Assembly (NCBI GenBank): GCA_013396915.1
Contig: VWZL01002039.1
Span: 138,169-202,168 of the forward strand
DNA: 64,000 bases
Reading direction: 5' to 3'
Source: Stercorarius parasiticus
Taxonomy: Eukaryota; Chordata; Aves; Charadriiformes; Stercorariidae
Under the pieces are notes generated by a model, which worked only from the letters and a program-made list of their open reading frames with translations, ran no database searches and had not been told where the DNA came from. The position numbers and the translations under genes are program-made. Of the stretch, positions 1-14,165 are shown piece by piece. Within the stretch, counting starts at the first letter, position 1. Each line of letters begins with the position of its first letter.

Positions 1-3000
1 GGTGTGGTGCTGGGGCTGAGCAGGCTGCGGGGGGATGTCGCCGGTATGTGGGGAGGGATGGATTGAGGAGGTCTGTGAAAGTAGAGTGAAAGGCAAAGTC
101 CGAGTCTACCAGTTTTTGCAGGCCCTGAAAGTTAGAAACGTACCAAATACAGACCCAGAGGATACATAAGAGCTAGCGTAAGGGGAATGCTGGTGCATCT
201 GGAAGTGCTGGACAAAGAAAACCTTGTTACCTTGCGGTGCTTTAGCCTTTGATGCATTCATTTCAGCCACAGGATGTTCAAGTTTAGCCAGGAGTTGGCA
301 GACAGATGAACCGCGAGGCAGTTCACAGAGTGACTCAGTCTAGGCGAGCGTGAAGAGTCATCCACATGAAGGTAACCTATTACAGTATTTTCACAGAAAC
401 TTCTTTTTTTTTTTTTCCCCCGGGTTTTCGTGTTTTTGTGGTAAGGCTCGGGTTTTCATTCATGGTAGTTTTCCACTTGATACATTGCTTCCCGCCTGCT
501 CCGCCACCCGGTCACGCCACCACCTCCACAGAAAGGAGGTACAGGGATTTTGTTTGCCTGACCCATGGCCTGACAGTGGTTGGTGGCCAGGCAATCTTGC
601 CTTTTCGAGGAGCTGCCAGGCAGAAGTACAGTCAGCGTAAAAATTGTGGCAACCTCCCTGCGTTTCCTCACCCACCTCCCCACTCTCCTTTGCCGGCCAT
701 AGCAGTTGTTTTGCTTCCTTGTGGTAGCTTCATGGAGGACTGAGAAGCACCTGTGGTGTGTGACTTAAGGCACTCGTCCAGCTGCTTGTTGCTTGGTGTT
801 ACCCTGTTTTTGCAGTCAGGCAAACTCTTTAGGAACAACTGTTTCACTTGGCCTTTCTTTCTAGAAAGTCGTGGCCTTGAGGCTGCATCACATAGTGGTG
901 GGTTTTTTCTAAAGGAAGAGGGTAGGAAAAGCACTGTATTTATTTGTGCTGGATTTTCTCAGAGCGAGCTGAATAGGAAAGTTCCTGCTCTGTATGGGAG
1001 TAGAGAGATTTCTCCTTCGGACTGAGGTTTATTAGTTTGTTACCTTGTCATTTGATGCCTGTTAAATTGCTGTGGAAGCACCAGAGAGAGGAGCTAGTGA
1101 TCTTTTCAGAAGTAAAAGAAATTAAAAAATCAAGGATTAAATAGTTTCCTCTCTGAGGCTAAAATTACAAATATTAAGTGTTTTGTCTGTTTTATTGGTA
1201 GAAAAACCTTTATTGTTTGTTACAAGTCGTTTACTTGAGAAGTGCAAGAAGAAAGTCTGTAGCCCCTTTCCATTGGTTTGGATGAATTATCGCGTGTGTC
1301 GCTAGTACTAATTCCTCTTTTTATAACTCCCTGCCTGCCTCCCCCCTCATTTGGGACATGTGTGTTGTGCCTCCGGTCACTTTATAGAAACACCACAGTC
1401 TTGAGACAAATTTCCCCTTTTTCATATGCTATTATTATCATTTGGTTTATTTCTCTGGGCGTGCAAAGATGAGAACAGCTTGCACAGAGCTTGCAGTCTT
1501 AGCGATGGGAATGGAGGAGCTAAAGGAAAAAAATAACTTTGGGGAGAGAGGAGAAAATCGTCATGGTCTGATTTGAGGTGCCTCTGTGCCGCACATGAGC
1601 GGTGGGGCAGTTTTGATCTCCAGTGCTCTGAAACACGCCTCAGGTCTGAGGATGCCTCAGGAGCCTCAACTCCCAGCTTGGACATCCAAGATGGTGCCCA
1701 AAGGTGGCAGCGTGGCTCATCCCGCTCTTCCTCACTCTTCCTCTGTCCCCAGTGTGGTGCGCATCTCCTGCCAGGGATGGAGAGGGCGTACGCCCCAGTA
1801 TTGGGATGTTTACTGTAGGGCTGTGTGGGGTTGGCTTAAGAGCAAAGTAGTTTTAAAAACAACCAGGCAGGCAAGACAGTGGCTGCTGGTAAAATGACTC
1901 TGGGAAGATGCCTCAGGGGGGGATTAAGATACAATGCCGAAGCTGTAACTGGGAAGATCCTACCTCCTCAGCTCCAGTTTGTTTTGCCAGTGTTAAGGAG
2001 GAACAGATCAAAGGAAGGAACTATAAACAGTTAAAAAAACCCCATCTCCAGGCAGAAAGGAGGCAGTTGTTTGGGAGCTACTCACTGGGAGCAGACACCT
2101 GCCTTTGAGTTTGCAGGAATCTCTGCTTCTCAGCAGCTCTTGAAACATGTGGTGGCGCGGGACTGAGCTGGGAGAGACATATGTCCTCTTTTGTATCGAT
2201 TTTAGAAAACATTATGCTGCCTACCTTCTGTTAGTCGTAAACCGTATTTTGATTTGAGAAAGCTGTTTCGTGGGGCTGCTGGCACCAGCGGCCAATGGGC
2301 CCCGGGGGTCCCGAGTGCCACCCCGCAGAGCTGCGGTCCCTGAGCCCCGGTGGGCGCTTTTGGAGAGGGAGAAGGGATGCAGCCGTGCTGGGGAGTGCAT
2401 CCGTATCTACTCACCGCTCTATTGTGCAGCCTGCACACTCCAGGGGAAGCAACAAATCCTTGCTGTCCCTTGGGGAGGAGGATGTGATGGGACTTGGGCA
2501 GGGAAGGTCAGGCACCTCCTGGCCCTCCAGCAGCAGTGCCGCATCCTTTGCGGGAGGCAGTTATGGCCACGGGTACCGGCACAGCCTTCAGTTCAAGGCG
2601 TGTAGCTTCAGGAAGCCTGAGCTTCTTCAGCAGTCTCCTTTTCAGTCTGTCCTGCCTTCTCTGAGGGTTTTAAAAACCTACTTTTCCAGTAAACAAGAGT
2701 CTCAGTCTTTCCCCTTGCGCTTCCTTGCCTATCCCACTCCAGAAAAAGGAGTTGCTCGGCCTCACTGGCAGACAGCCTCTCATAAATCTCCGTGGGCCTG
2801 ATGGTTTGTAATTTATTGCCCACCTACCCCACCAAATATTTTCAAATTACTCATGTTACTTGCTGGCCTGCCTTTTACCGTCCATTCTCCTCTTCTTTCC
2901 CTTCTAGCAAAGTATTTATCCGAGGCCTTTCACACACATAAAAATCTTCAATTTAGATGCATCGGTTTCAAAGAAGTCCACCTCCTCTGCTTTGGGTATG

Positions 3001-6000
3001 GTTTGTCCCTCTTGACTTTGACTTCTCCATAATAGCAACCTGTGTCATGGAGGGATTTGTGGCTATTGGGTTGCCCCCTCCATCTGCTAGAGGTGTTACT
3101 TGAAGCAACAGTCTCTGAATTTAGGAGGCTTAAACCGTGTCCTTTCCTAGATCTCTCTTGCCACATGTCATTTCTTGTACGTGGAGTTGTTTATTTGGCT
3201 AGATGATGGCAGTCTCTGCCTTTTGCTATCTCTGCAGACGCATATGGTCCTGCTGATAGAGAGTCCTGTGTGTCTGCCTCAGATTTGCGGGTGACGGTGG
3301 CATGTGCAGAAAGAAATGGGTGGAGTTGGCCGCACTGTACGGCGTGCAAGGCTCTGCAAAATCCCTATCTGTGGGAATTGCTAGTCAGCTCTTATCGGTC
3401 ACGTCCCAGCGCAGTGAGTTGTAGAAATCAAATTAGCAGACAAGTCAATTGCTTACGTCAGTCAGAAGTTTTGCACTGGGAATGATGTGATAGTCCAGGG
3501 CCCCTCGCTGGGTAGCGTTCCCGCGTTTGATTATGAGGGCTGTAACAAAATGAAAACCTGACAGAGCAGTTTTGTCTCTGTCTTACTTTTTTTTTTTTCT
3601 CCTTCTTTCTTGCTCAAAATGTTTTTTTTCTCGCTGTCATTTGGGGCAAGCAGAGCAGAGAATCTGTCCTTCCTATAAAAGTCGATAAAGCTTTGCCCTG
3701 TTATTTTATAAAACAAGTTGTTGTGACATACCACACGGTTCCTCACATCACTCAGTAGTTCATTAGTCTGTCACTGTACAAGCATATTAAATGACAAGCT
3801 AAAAAACACAAGACAGTACAACGGTCTATTAAAATTCATAAAAGGATATCAAATATTCAAAGTAAGGGATGTAAAAAGAAGCCATTTGCTGTAAATACTA
3901 ATACCTGTAGTTGCATAAACATAATGAAGAAGTGCTGTGCACCGCCAAGCAGCAGACCGCTGCTGACAAACCCGCGGCTGCCCGGGAATCCCTGCAGTTA
4001 TTTATTTCCAGAGAGCTGCTACCACTTCAGCGAAAGGTCTCCTTCAGGAGCTCCAGCCTGTCATGTGAACCTCTTCTCCTAAACAAACACCACAGCCAAC
4101 CTGAAATCGGAGGCAAGATCAATTACTTTCAAGCTCTCGGTGGCACGGAGTAACAAGACATGATGTTATTCATTTCTCATGTCTGGGGCAAAAGCAATAG
4201 ACCTCTGGCTTAACATTTTGGAGGGCTTTTATTTTCTTTTTTCCCTGCTTTCCTGGAGTACTTATGTCATATGTCATGATATCCTCTAGTAATTCTTAAT
4301 TTTCTTCGCAACTGCAAATGCCTGTATTAGCAAAGCGGAATTGAACTTCCCAAATACAGGCAGCAGGCAAACTTTAATGTTTTAAGGGCAGGCCTTCTGG
4401 ATAAAATCTTCAGAGCTCCCATCAGTTCTTTCAACAGCAAATCCCAAATTAAGTTTCAGCTTCATCCCACCTTTTGCAAGAATATCTACCCTTACATGCA
4501 AAAACTTAAAGCAGTGGAGAATCCACATCGCCTTCAAATGTGTTTTTTCAGAAGGTTAATTACCTTCACTGCTAATATGTACATGATTATTTCTGCTGTG
4601 GTTTTGGTTTCCAAATACTTGGGCCTTGTTAAGGCTTTGTCTGCTAGTAATACAGTCCCCAGCCTCCTCTACCCAAATCTGTAATAAATTAGTTTTTGAG
4701 GCTTTTGTCTGTAGCGATTCTAAAAATAATTCCTTATTGGAATCCAATTGAATCTGAGAGAAGCGAGGTGATAATCAAATGATGTCACCCTCACGTCTTG
4801 CGCTGCATCTCTCTGCCTGCCAAAACTAGCAACAGTTGCTATGTACCCAGGGGAAGGTGATACTCCCAGCCTTTTCTCGGTGCTGGAAAGCACTCCTTTC
4901 CAGCGCTTCTCAGGCCCCCGAGAGCTGCTGACGTCTGTTCCAGCCTTTTCGTTTTACCCTTACTTGTTGGGATAGCCACGGAGGAACATGGATCGTGTCC
5001 TGTAGGATGCTTTGAATTTCTCCTGTTGTTGAAGACGACCATTTCCCCAAACCACTGCCAGTCTGGAGGACTGATGTTATGTGGCCCGTGAAGTGCCTGT
5101 GTCTGAGTGCTTGGGCTCTGGGGTGGAGACCTTGCTGCAGCCTGTGAGGCAATGTCCGAAAAATCCGTGTATCAGGGCAATGGCATGATACCATGGCGTT
5201 TCCCAGGCAGTTTATTTCCTTTTCTCAGTAGCACCCCTGCAAACTTGGCTGATGGTGGGACTCTCCCCCCAGCTTTTCTCTGGGTACTTACAAAATGTCA
5301 AAAACCCCCACTAAAGCAGTAGGGCTTGTTGTCACTTGATACGTGGGCCTCCAGAAGTTCTTCAGTAGTGAACCCAGTCCTGTTGTCAACGGTAGGTAGA
5401 TGATGTAGCAGGTTGCTTTTCTCTCCAGTAAGAGTCAGCATGAACTGGGGCATTCAGTACCTGGCAGATGATGTTCAGCACATCGCAGGGACCGGTTGTC
5501 AACATGACTAGAGTTGTGGATTTACTTTTTTTCTTGTGCTCGCCTAGAAAATCATGCTGTTGGGGTGTCCCAGATCTGCTGTTGGTAAGACTTCTTACTG
5601 GCAGTGTGTGCTCATGAAAGGGTAGATGCTCCTCCTGACGAGCATGTGACGACTATTAATACTCGCAGGAGTCGGGCTCTGGCGCTGCTCCTCGGCAAGG
5701 CAGAGCCCTGGGTCTGCAGAGATGTCTCCATCACACCCAGCATCAGGCTGACCTCTCTCAGTCCATGCCTGGGACCAAGCAGACACGCCTGGCCTTAACC
5801 CCCCTGTGTTGGCCGGGTTGTTTGCCTGCAGGCGCCCAGCGTTGTGCCCTCCTCTGTCTCTGCCAGCTGGCCCCTTCCCCAGCGGGAGGGGAGATGCAGG
5901 TGCGGGGCTCTCCCGTGCCTGCCTGTGTCCCCAGATGACTTCCACCCACCCGGGACTCAGGGTGGAAACCTGGGAGAGGAACAAATCAAACGTTCAGAAG

Positions 6001-9000
6001 GCCCTGGTTAGCGCCAGCGCGTCTTGGCAGCCGCTCCCTGCCCTCTCTGCATTTAAAAGGGATTGCCTGCAGTTTTTGTCTTCATTTTGCTCCAGCGGTT
6101 ATTTAAACATGCAAGCTCCGTCTTTGTGTTTTTGGGCAGCGTAAAGGTGCTGGATCGCAGGCAGCCTGAGATACGATCCTGGTTTTCTACAGGACTTCCT
6201 TTTTTATTTTAAATGTGCATGGTTGCAAACAGCATTGTACCCGGTTCCAGGAACGTCCTAATTCTGGGGATGGCGCGGGGTATGGAGAAGGGACACAGTG
6301 GAAGAAAAGCACTGTGTTCACTGGCCGGCATACCAGAATGATGGGGAAGGGTTGAGCACTAAGGCATTTTACAATGTTATAATGTGTACCGTCCCAATAT
6401 ATAGCAGCAATCCAGAGCTAATTGACATGTAAGTGCCCATAAGTGGTTGAGTGAAGTTATTCAAAGTTACTAAAGCTATTTTGCCTTTCACCAAGTGAAA
6501 AAAACAAAGTTATCTAGGTGGAAAAAAAGGAGAGGAGGAAAAAACCGGCAGAGTACCAAACTGTGACTCGTTCAAAGTAGCTGGTGAAAGTATCTTGTGG
6601 ACGTCTTTCCTGAAAGCCTTTGAAATTCAAAGATGATGGACTCTTGCCACACAGACCGATTCCTTCTCCTTCTCCTGGCAGATTCTGCCTAACAGTTGCC
6701 CTTTTTTTCCTCTTTTAAATACCCCTGAATCACAGAGCTTGCTCATTCTGCTTTTCTTCATTCAGGTCTAAAGCCTTAAGGACTGCATCGAAGTAGCAAA
6801 GAGCACAGCATGTACTGGATGTTAGAGCCAAGGGAGAGGGAGTGGGGAGAGGGAAGAGATGACCCTGTCTCCAGGCTTCGGTCCTAATCCTGCAAACTTT
6901 TTCTCCCGTGAAGAGTCCTGCAGAGGTCAGCCAGACTTTTTGCACAAACGGCGATTACTTGCTATTCAGCATCATGCTTGGATTACGTTTAAAGTAATCT
7001 TAATAACATGGGCCAGAGTTTGTGATAAGGCATGGATGGGGTGCTTTAAGCCAACTGAACAGAGAGGCTGCTGAAGACATGCGTGGGATTAATTAAATAG
7101 AAATTTTGTTGGTTTGGCAAGCAGGGCTGAGTTGGGCCAAACTCTGGAACTCAGAGAAAGCGGCTCCCTAAAAAGAACATATAAATGCAGTGCCACCGGT
7201 GTCCAATATGCACTCCCTGGTGTCGGCCCCAAGAAGGAAGGTTAGTCCAGGCGCACGTGATATTTCCAGGAATTACCTGCCCAGGTGTCCCAGTTCCCTG
7301 TGTGCCAGTCGGTACCTTGTGCACTCCCATGTTTGGCACTGCTTATCGGATCAGGAGGCAGCACTTCGAACCACCCTGTACTCCCGTTGGCGTTAGTGAT
7401 TACGTTGTTGGCTCTTGCAGTGGGAAACATTTCTTGGGGCCTGGAGCCGCAGAGCAGCTCACCCGAGCCCCGTTGCTCACAAGCATGGCACTGGAGCAGC
7501 AGGAGGGAGCTGAAAATGAGCAGAAATTTCACCCCATTGTGCCATAACGCCTTCTGAGTACATTTAGGGTCTCCTAATACAGAAGACCTCTCAGGTAGCT
7601 GCACTTGGTTTCCTGGAAAATCAGCTTCAGTCCTTACTGTTCTGCTGGACAGATATTTTCTGGCATATGCCTATATCAAGCTACTTCACTGAAATGCAGC
7701 TTATTAAAATGCAACTTATGAGCGACATGGAGTCCAAAGTCCACTTCTGCAGCATTGGGAAAAAGATAGGATGCTCTTCTATGCATATAGCATTAAGGTG
7801 TCTCGCTGTCCTGACTTCAGTTGCTTTTGACACTCTAATTTAAGGGCAGTGGGTCATGGGGGGGCAACTCTTCAGTGTGAGTTAAACAAGAGGAACTCGA
7901 GTGCTGCCCGCTCCTGCCTGTACAGGCAGAGTGCCATGGGGGCAACAGCTGACGAAGATGGCAGCTGCTGCAGATGCAGGAAAAGACAAGTGCCCATCTG
8001 CTGCCTCCCACTGTCTTCCCCCTCCGCTGACAGAATTGCTGTTTGTCCTGACAAATCCTTATGTGGCTACCGCTACCCGTCTCCCCAGCGGCCCAGAGTA
8101 TGGTGAAGGGCTGGGCTGCCTCCCAGACTCTTCCTCCTTATTTATGTGTCACAGGAGGAAAAAACCTAGACGGAGATAGGTTGTGCAGGGTCATCCTGTT
8201 GTAGTTATGATGATGGCGACAATTCATAGCTGAAGCATTTGATTTGTTAACCTTATAAAAAGATGCCATTAAATACTGTATTTAGCTCCTCAGGGGAAGT
8301 AGCCTAGTTTCTTTTTCATTTTCCTTTTCTCATCCCTGTTTTAACATTAGTGACTCAGCTGTCACTCTGCTTAGGAAGGGCCACTGGGGTTATAGCTGTG
8401 ATTGGATGGCACCAAGAACCCATTTCTGCTGAAAATAATTAATATGGTGCATTTTCACCTCAAAAAGAGCCCGATACAAAACTACGAGAAGCTTTTCATT
8501 AACTTTTGCAAGCTTTGAAACTTGCCTGTGAACGAAATTGGAAATTTCTGTGTCTCCTCTCGTTTGTCCTTGTCAACAAGGCAAAGACTGGTGCATATCT
8601 TACCCTACACATTGAGGGCATTCCTGTTCGAGTTCACAAAGCAGCTCACAGGGTATGCATTTAGATACATGCAAAAGCCTTTGCAGGTGGGAATTTCACT
8701 TTGCAACAGGGCACGTGGTCAGGTCAGTTTCCACCAGCTCTGAAAATAGTCTGACTAGAGACAAGCGTGGTCTCTTCCATCTCCTTAATTTTTTTCATTC
8801 CCCACGTTGCTGATCTTAACCAAAAAGTAGCCTGGTTAATTTCTGTTTTTCTAGATAGCCCATCTCCTCTGAACTTTAATCACGGGGGAGGAGGGGAGAG
8901 AAGAAAAAAAACCATAAAGCTAGTTTGTGTTAGTTCATTTTGTATTTTCCGTCTCAGCTCGTATTACAAAAGTGTTAGCAGACCTGTCATAATGTGTGCA

Positions 9001-12000
9001 TGTACATGTTGCTCAGGGTGCTTGGTAGTGGGTCCCTTCTCTTTCCCAGAAGGAGGAAAAATATCCCCATAAGCATTTGCCAATGCTCGCTCTTTCTGTC
9101 CTCATCTCTTCTGCTGCAACTTGAAGGTGCTTGTTTCTTGTGTACCTTTGTTATGAAAATGATACCTGGCATACTTAGGAGGCCTTGCATTCTTGAGCTA
9201 TGAATACTGTGATCAGTGTCATAAAAAAACCCGTGATGTACAAAGGTGCCATCATTCTTAGCATTGTCCTTTAAAATTTGCCCTGTGTCTTGAACATGTA
9301 GGTGTTGAAAAAGGGCTTATTTCACACAGTGTAGTTCCACTAACAGAACTCAGAGTTTTCCCCCTAAAAGCGGGATGTGACATGTGTCCACCCAGCCCAC
9401 CTGAGGTCTGGAACCAGTTTCTCTGAGAAGCAGAAATTCATCCGGCTGTCCAGCACTGTGAGAGAGCACCTATCTGGAGGGATTGTGGGGCCTTCTTGGG
9501 GTACGTAAAGCTACTGCAACCACAAGACACACAGATTTTGATCCAGCAAGTCAATACGTACAATTTTCCAGAGCAGGGGATGGTGTCTGAAGTGACACCA
9601 TCTCAGGGTACTGAGAGGTTGCCTCAATGCTTGTCCTGAAGGACAGGTAAGGCAAGGTTGGTTTGTGCTAGCAAATGAAACCAAGGTGAGCCTCTCCGTT
9701 TTATATTCTGTAGCATATTTATCAAATTAACACTTCTAAGGCTGTCAACTTCCAGATGCAAGTGTCTTCTGCCTGTGCAGTCCTTCCCACAATGGGAGGT
9801 CAACCAGACTGCAACCTACAGGGTAGGTAATACTTGTCCAAGTACCTGATGACGACCTTGGCTGTTGGCACAGTCAAGGTCCTGAAAGCCATCACCCTGT
9901 GGCTCCGCAGCTGCCTCTAAAAAATGTCCTGGCCTATGTACTGAGCGATACAAGGGCCCCACCATGGCCCGAGTGTTGGCTTCAGGAGGGTTTACTCATA
10001 TATACAGGTTCAAACCGGGAACATGAAAGGGCTCCTCCACTCATCCTTCTGCTATTCAGGCTCCGGTGTCGGGGTGGGGTGCGAACAAAGCACCGGGAGG
10101 TGCCGGAGCATTTTGACACAGCCTAGCTTTAGGCTCAACATTTAGCACTTGTGATTGTGATTGTATCAATGATAGTGATCTTAGTTTCTCAGATCAGGTA
10201 AATAGCTTTTAAAAAAAAAAAAAAAAGAGATGACTGTCATACCTGTGCATTTACCTGGGTTGTGAGGTTTCTGGGATGGTGCTGCTGCCAGTTGCATGTG
10301 AAACAGGAATGTCCTGCTTGCTCTAGCAAAGGGCTGATTCACTGGCAGCGTAATAGCTGTCATCTTCCCTTTTGTCAGCTCCTCGGGTGTATTTTACCCC
10401 TGCAGTGAACAGAAAATAAATTTTAAAAAATCCAGTAAAACCAGTAACATGCAAGTCATCCGAGTGAGGTGAGGTTCGATGAAAACTAAAACAGTTCGTA
10501 AGTGGGGTTGGGTCAGGCTGGGATGAATCCATAGGGGTAGAGGGAGAGCTGGGTTTGGGTGAGGGCTCTCTAAGGCTGCCGTGCCCTGGGAGGTGCCAGG
10601 AGCAATGTCCCAAAGCATCCGCAGTCCCAAAGCCTCCCTGTGGGAAGGGTGAGATCCACCAGTAGAGATGGTCAGGCACTTGCAGGGGAAAATGCGAAGG
10701 TGGACTGGTGGGCTCCGTTGTTGGAGGTGCGCATTTCTCCCCACTGAGTGCCAAGGAGGACCAGCACCGCTAGCTCGGACATAAAGGTCTGACCTGGAGC
10801 TGCCCAGGCTGGGTAAGGAGAGTTAAATTTTAAGGCCGTAAAAAAGCTTTTCTCCATAGGAAAAAAAAACACCCCAAAACCAAATGAAATGCTGTCAACT
10901 TGGAGATTGCAGCTGGGGCATCACGGCATGAAAACTAAAGCCACGTGCCTCGGTGGTGAGTTTTTGGGCAGGGCTGGTTCTGGGGCTGGGTGACCCGGTG
11001 CAATGCACCCATGGAAGTCAGATTAAAGAATGGGCTGGGGAAAGACTCCTGAAGTAAACCCACCTCACTACTGTTCGTATTAAAACAGTGAGGAGATGGA
11101 TGGTTTTGTCCACCCATGTCATCTGGCATGGCGTGAGCTTGGTTTGTGTATACAGAAAGCAAGTCTGTGCGATTTTTTAAATATGTTCCTAAAAGCAACG
11201 TTTAAAATATGTTCCCCAATGCAGAAGGAAAATGTAGGAAACCGTAAGAAACCAATAGGCTAGGGAGGACCCGGGTGTTATTCTCAGGACGAGAACAGAA
11301 TGCGCATCAGAATACATCAAAAGGCAAACTGATCACTTTCTACTTTCAGAAGGCATTAATATTTTACAGCTGCCATTACGTTTTGAAGAGTGCGCAGGTA
11401 TTTATTGGTAGTGCCATAGCTACCCAGTCCTGAGTCGTGAAGGAGGAGATACCTGTTTTTCAAGTTGTTCTGTTCGCTCATCCCTCGTCTCCTAATTCAC
11501 ACCCCGTCTGCACCGGCACTGCAGTAACTCGGTGAATATCTGGAGTTGCGGTTGTGCATTCCCACACCAGCTCCCCTTCCCAAGGGGCTCCCAAGGGTTT
11601 TTTGGTCCCTAAAAGCCAGCGAGTCAGACCCACTGATAGTCATGCTTAGGTTCATCCCTGGCTTCCCGCAGTGCTCAGGTCTGTGGAGCAGGACCGTTCC
11701 TTTGTCAGCTGACGACTGAAGCACATCGTATTTTAATTATTTTTTTTTTTTTTAAAATCAGATAGTATCTTCTGGTTCAATAATAAACTAATTACGTGCT
11801 TAAAATAGCACAGGCGAGGGGTCCTGTTTCAGATTAGTCTACACCGCAGAAATGCCGGGAGCTGTTTCAGAGGTGGCTCGAAGGCTTTCTCGCGAGAAGG
11901 TCTCGGGTGCCTGGGCTGGCTTTTGAAGGGCTTGCTCAGGCCTGATCAAACTCGGTCAGGCGACAGTGTATCAGATCTATTCCCCTCATCAGTCACATGT

Positions 12001-12289
12001 CAGCTGTAACTGTCACCAGATTTGCAATTTAATGTGCGCAGCTCAACAGTTCCAATTAATCCAGCCTGGGTATTTAACAGTCTATCACTTCAGAGCTAGC
12101 GCTTTACAGAGCCACGTACAGCCTTGCACTTCGGTCCGGCAGGAGCCCTGGAAGACTTTCTTCGTGCACATGGATTTTACTCTTTCCCTGCCACTGTGGG
12201 GTGTAAGTTGTTGCTGGTTTAGTTGCATTGCACAGTCTTGGGAAGTGTTAAAATGAATCAACACGATCACAGAAGAATTTCAAGAAATA

Positions 12290-12480
12290 AAGATTTATAA
12301 TAGGTGATTCAGCAATGAGAGGCTTTTGTGATGTTCCATGGGAAGCTACTATTTTTAGTGAATTATTATAAGCAGTAGCATCACTCACATTTATTTATAA
12401 AGGCATGAAAGAACGCCCATACGTGTTTCTAAATAGTCGATGTATAGTAACGGCCATATGCTGAGAATAAGCGAAAATAG
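12290..12480. promoter_or_regulatory. Candidate conserved non-coding element in intron 1
   Basis: AT-rich, non-repetitive block with TTTATTTATAAAG-like and AATTATTATA-like words and no simple-repeat or transposon signature. It has the texture of a vertebrate intronic enhancer, but conservation cannot be tested here. Pure inference from composition and motif density. Confidence 0.2.
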
Positions 12481-13837
12481 AATTGAGCATTCTGGTTTCC
12501 ACAACGCTGCGTGAGGGTTGTGCTGGGATCTTTGCATCTAAGATACAGAAAACAGAGGGAATTTTTTTTTTTTAATTATTTTTTTCCTTCTAGTTCTTCT
12601 TTCTAGCAAAACAAACCCAAAGCCTTCAGGGCGAAAGTCAGCCTCGCAGTAAAATTGCATGGTTTTCATTGAGGTCTAACTGGGTGACCACTGAGGTTTG
12701 TGAGGACTCTCCCAGTAGCTTCAGCAGCTGGTGGATTGGGGCTGTGCTGACAGTGGTGGCTATTTTTACAAAAGTTACTGTACGTATAATATTGGGGTTG
12801 ATTAGTTGTGTGTGCTTGCACTTCTCTCGAGGCTCCGTGGCACGGAGGAGGAGAAACACAGTGATGCTGTGCTGAAGGGGCTCCACAAATACAGTGTGGT
12901 GTCATTTCCAAAGTTCCTACAGTGGAAATGCTTTAAGTGCTGGGGCTTGCCATTAAGAAAAAAAAAAATTAAAAAAAAAAAAAAAGATGTTATCTGCTGG
13001 TGACACTACTCCTTAACATAAATTAGAACTGTTTCGATCTGGCTCGGCAAAGACCCAGCCATGTGCGTCCATTGCAGCTTTTTTATATGCAGCTCTTTGT
13101 GTATGCTCTTAATTAAGTTAAATCCTTTGGCTGAAATGAATAGTGTTCTTGAATTTTGGGCAGCCATGGTACATAGCACGTGGAAGGCAGTGAAAAAGGC
13201 AGCACTTGACAAGGTGCCTTTACTAACCTCTCGATGACAGTGCCTGCCTCCTGGTTCCCAAATCCCATTTTAACGTGGAAAAGTGTCGGCATAGCAGGCA
13301 GAGGCTAACGCTTTATTTTTTAGGGGGCTTCCTATAGCAAAGGGTGCTGGGTTTTGTGGCTCCCGATGCCGGGAAGAGTTGCTGGAGAGCCCAGCCTTCT
13401 CTTGCTCCGCAGCTGCATTAGTTAAAGTATCAGCATTTTCCTCGCTTTCTGCTTCCCATCTCCCAACACCCAGTGGAAAAAAAATAAACAGCAACCGGCA
13501 TGCTCTACTCGCAGCAAAACAAATGTTATTTATTAGAGTCCTCCTGTGGTCAGAGGACATCTGACTGTAAAATAACTGGAGATTTTTCTGCTAACTGGAA
13601 GCGTGATGCTCTGAGACAATTTCCAGGCAGTGTGTATTTTCAGCTAAGTTTTATTTACGTCAGCTTAGCGATTTGCCATATCACTGTTTGCAAAGAGTGA
13701 GGCAGCAGCTGTTTTAGCTAGAATTAACTTTTTAATTTTTTTTTTTTTTAAATAGGAAAAACTTTTGATTAAGTCGTGACTTAAGCTCCGTGCATCAAGA
13801 TGCTTTCCTTTTTAAAAGGGAGGGCATAAACCTCCTT

Positions 13838-14165
13838 GGCGGGCATGACGCTTGCCGCCTGCCCTTGTAGCAAGGAGCAGCTGGGGCAGCGGGGAGCGAG
13901 GCGCACGTCGTTAGGGAGGGTTTGTTTTCCCTGCGCTAATCACCTTCCCCTGTTGTAATTTGGCATGGCGCGGCGCACTGCGTGCGGGACGGAGGCAGAT
14001 CCGTGCACTGCGCTCCTATCTGAGCCAGCACATTTCGGAGCATAAATCTTCGGTGGACTTAGTGTTCTCTCCCAAGGAGCTTTAATATCCCTCAAGGCTT
14101 TCTGCTTTTCCTAGAGGTGGGGGACGACAGGCAGAGATGCGGGCAGAGCGCTAATTACAGCGGGG
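13838..14165. promoter_or_regulatory. CpG-rich patch in FOXO3 intron 1 (possible enhancer or alternative promoter)
   Basis: I count about 19 CpG dinucleotides between 13840 and 14052 and four more between 14112 and 14165. At roughly 57% GC this is close to the random expectation, whereas surrounding DNA is strongly CpG-depleted. CpGs cluster at 13890-13910 and 13968-13992. A homeodomain-type CTAATTAC word lies near 14151. No TATA box or clear initiator is visible and no downstream splice donor was identified, so this may be an unmethylated enhancer rather than a promoter. Confidence 0.35.

Noticed and set aside
9579..9602. 9-bp perfect inverted repeat with 6-nt loop (GATGGTGTC/GACACCATC)
   Set aside because: About one such hairpin is expected by chance in 64 kb; too short for a miRNA precursor and no extended pairing.
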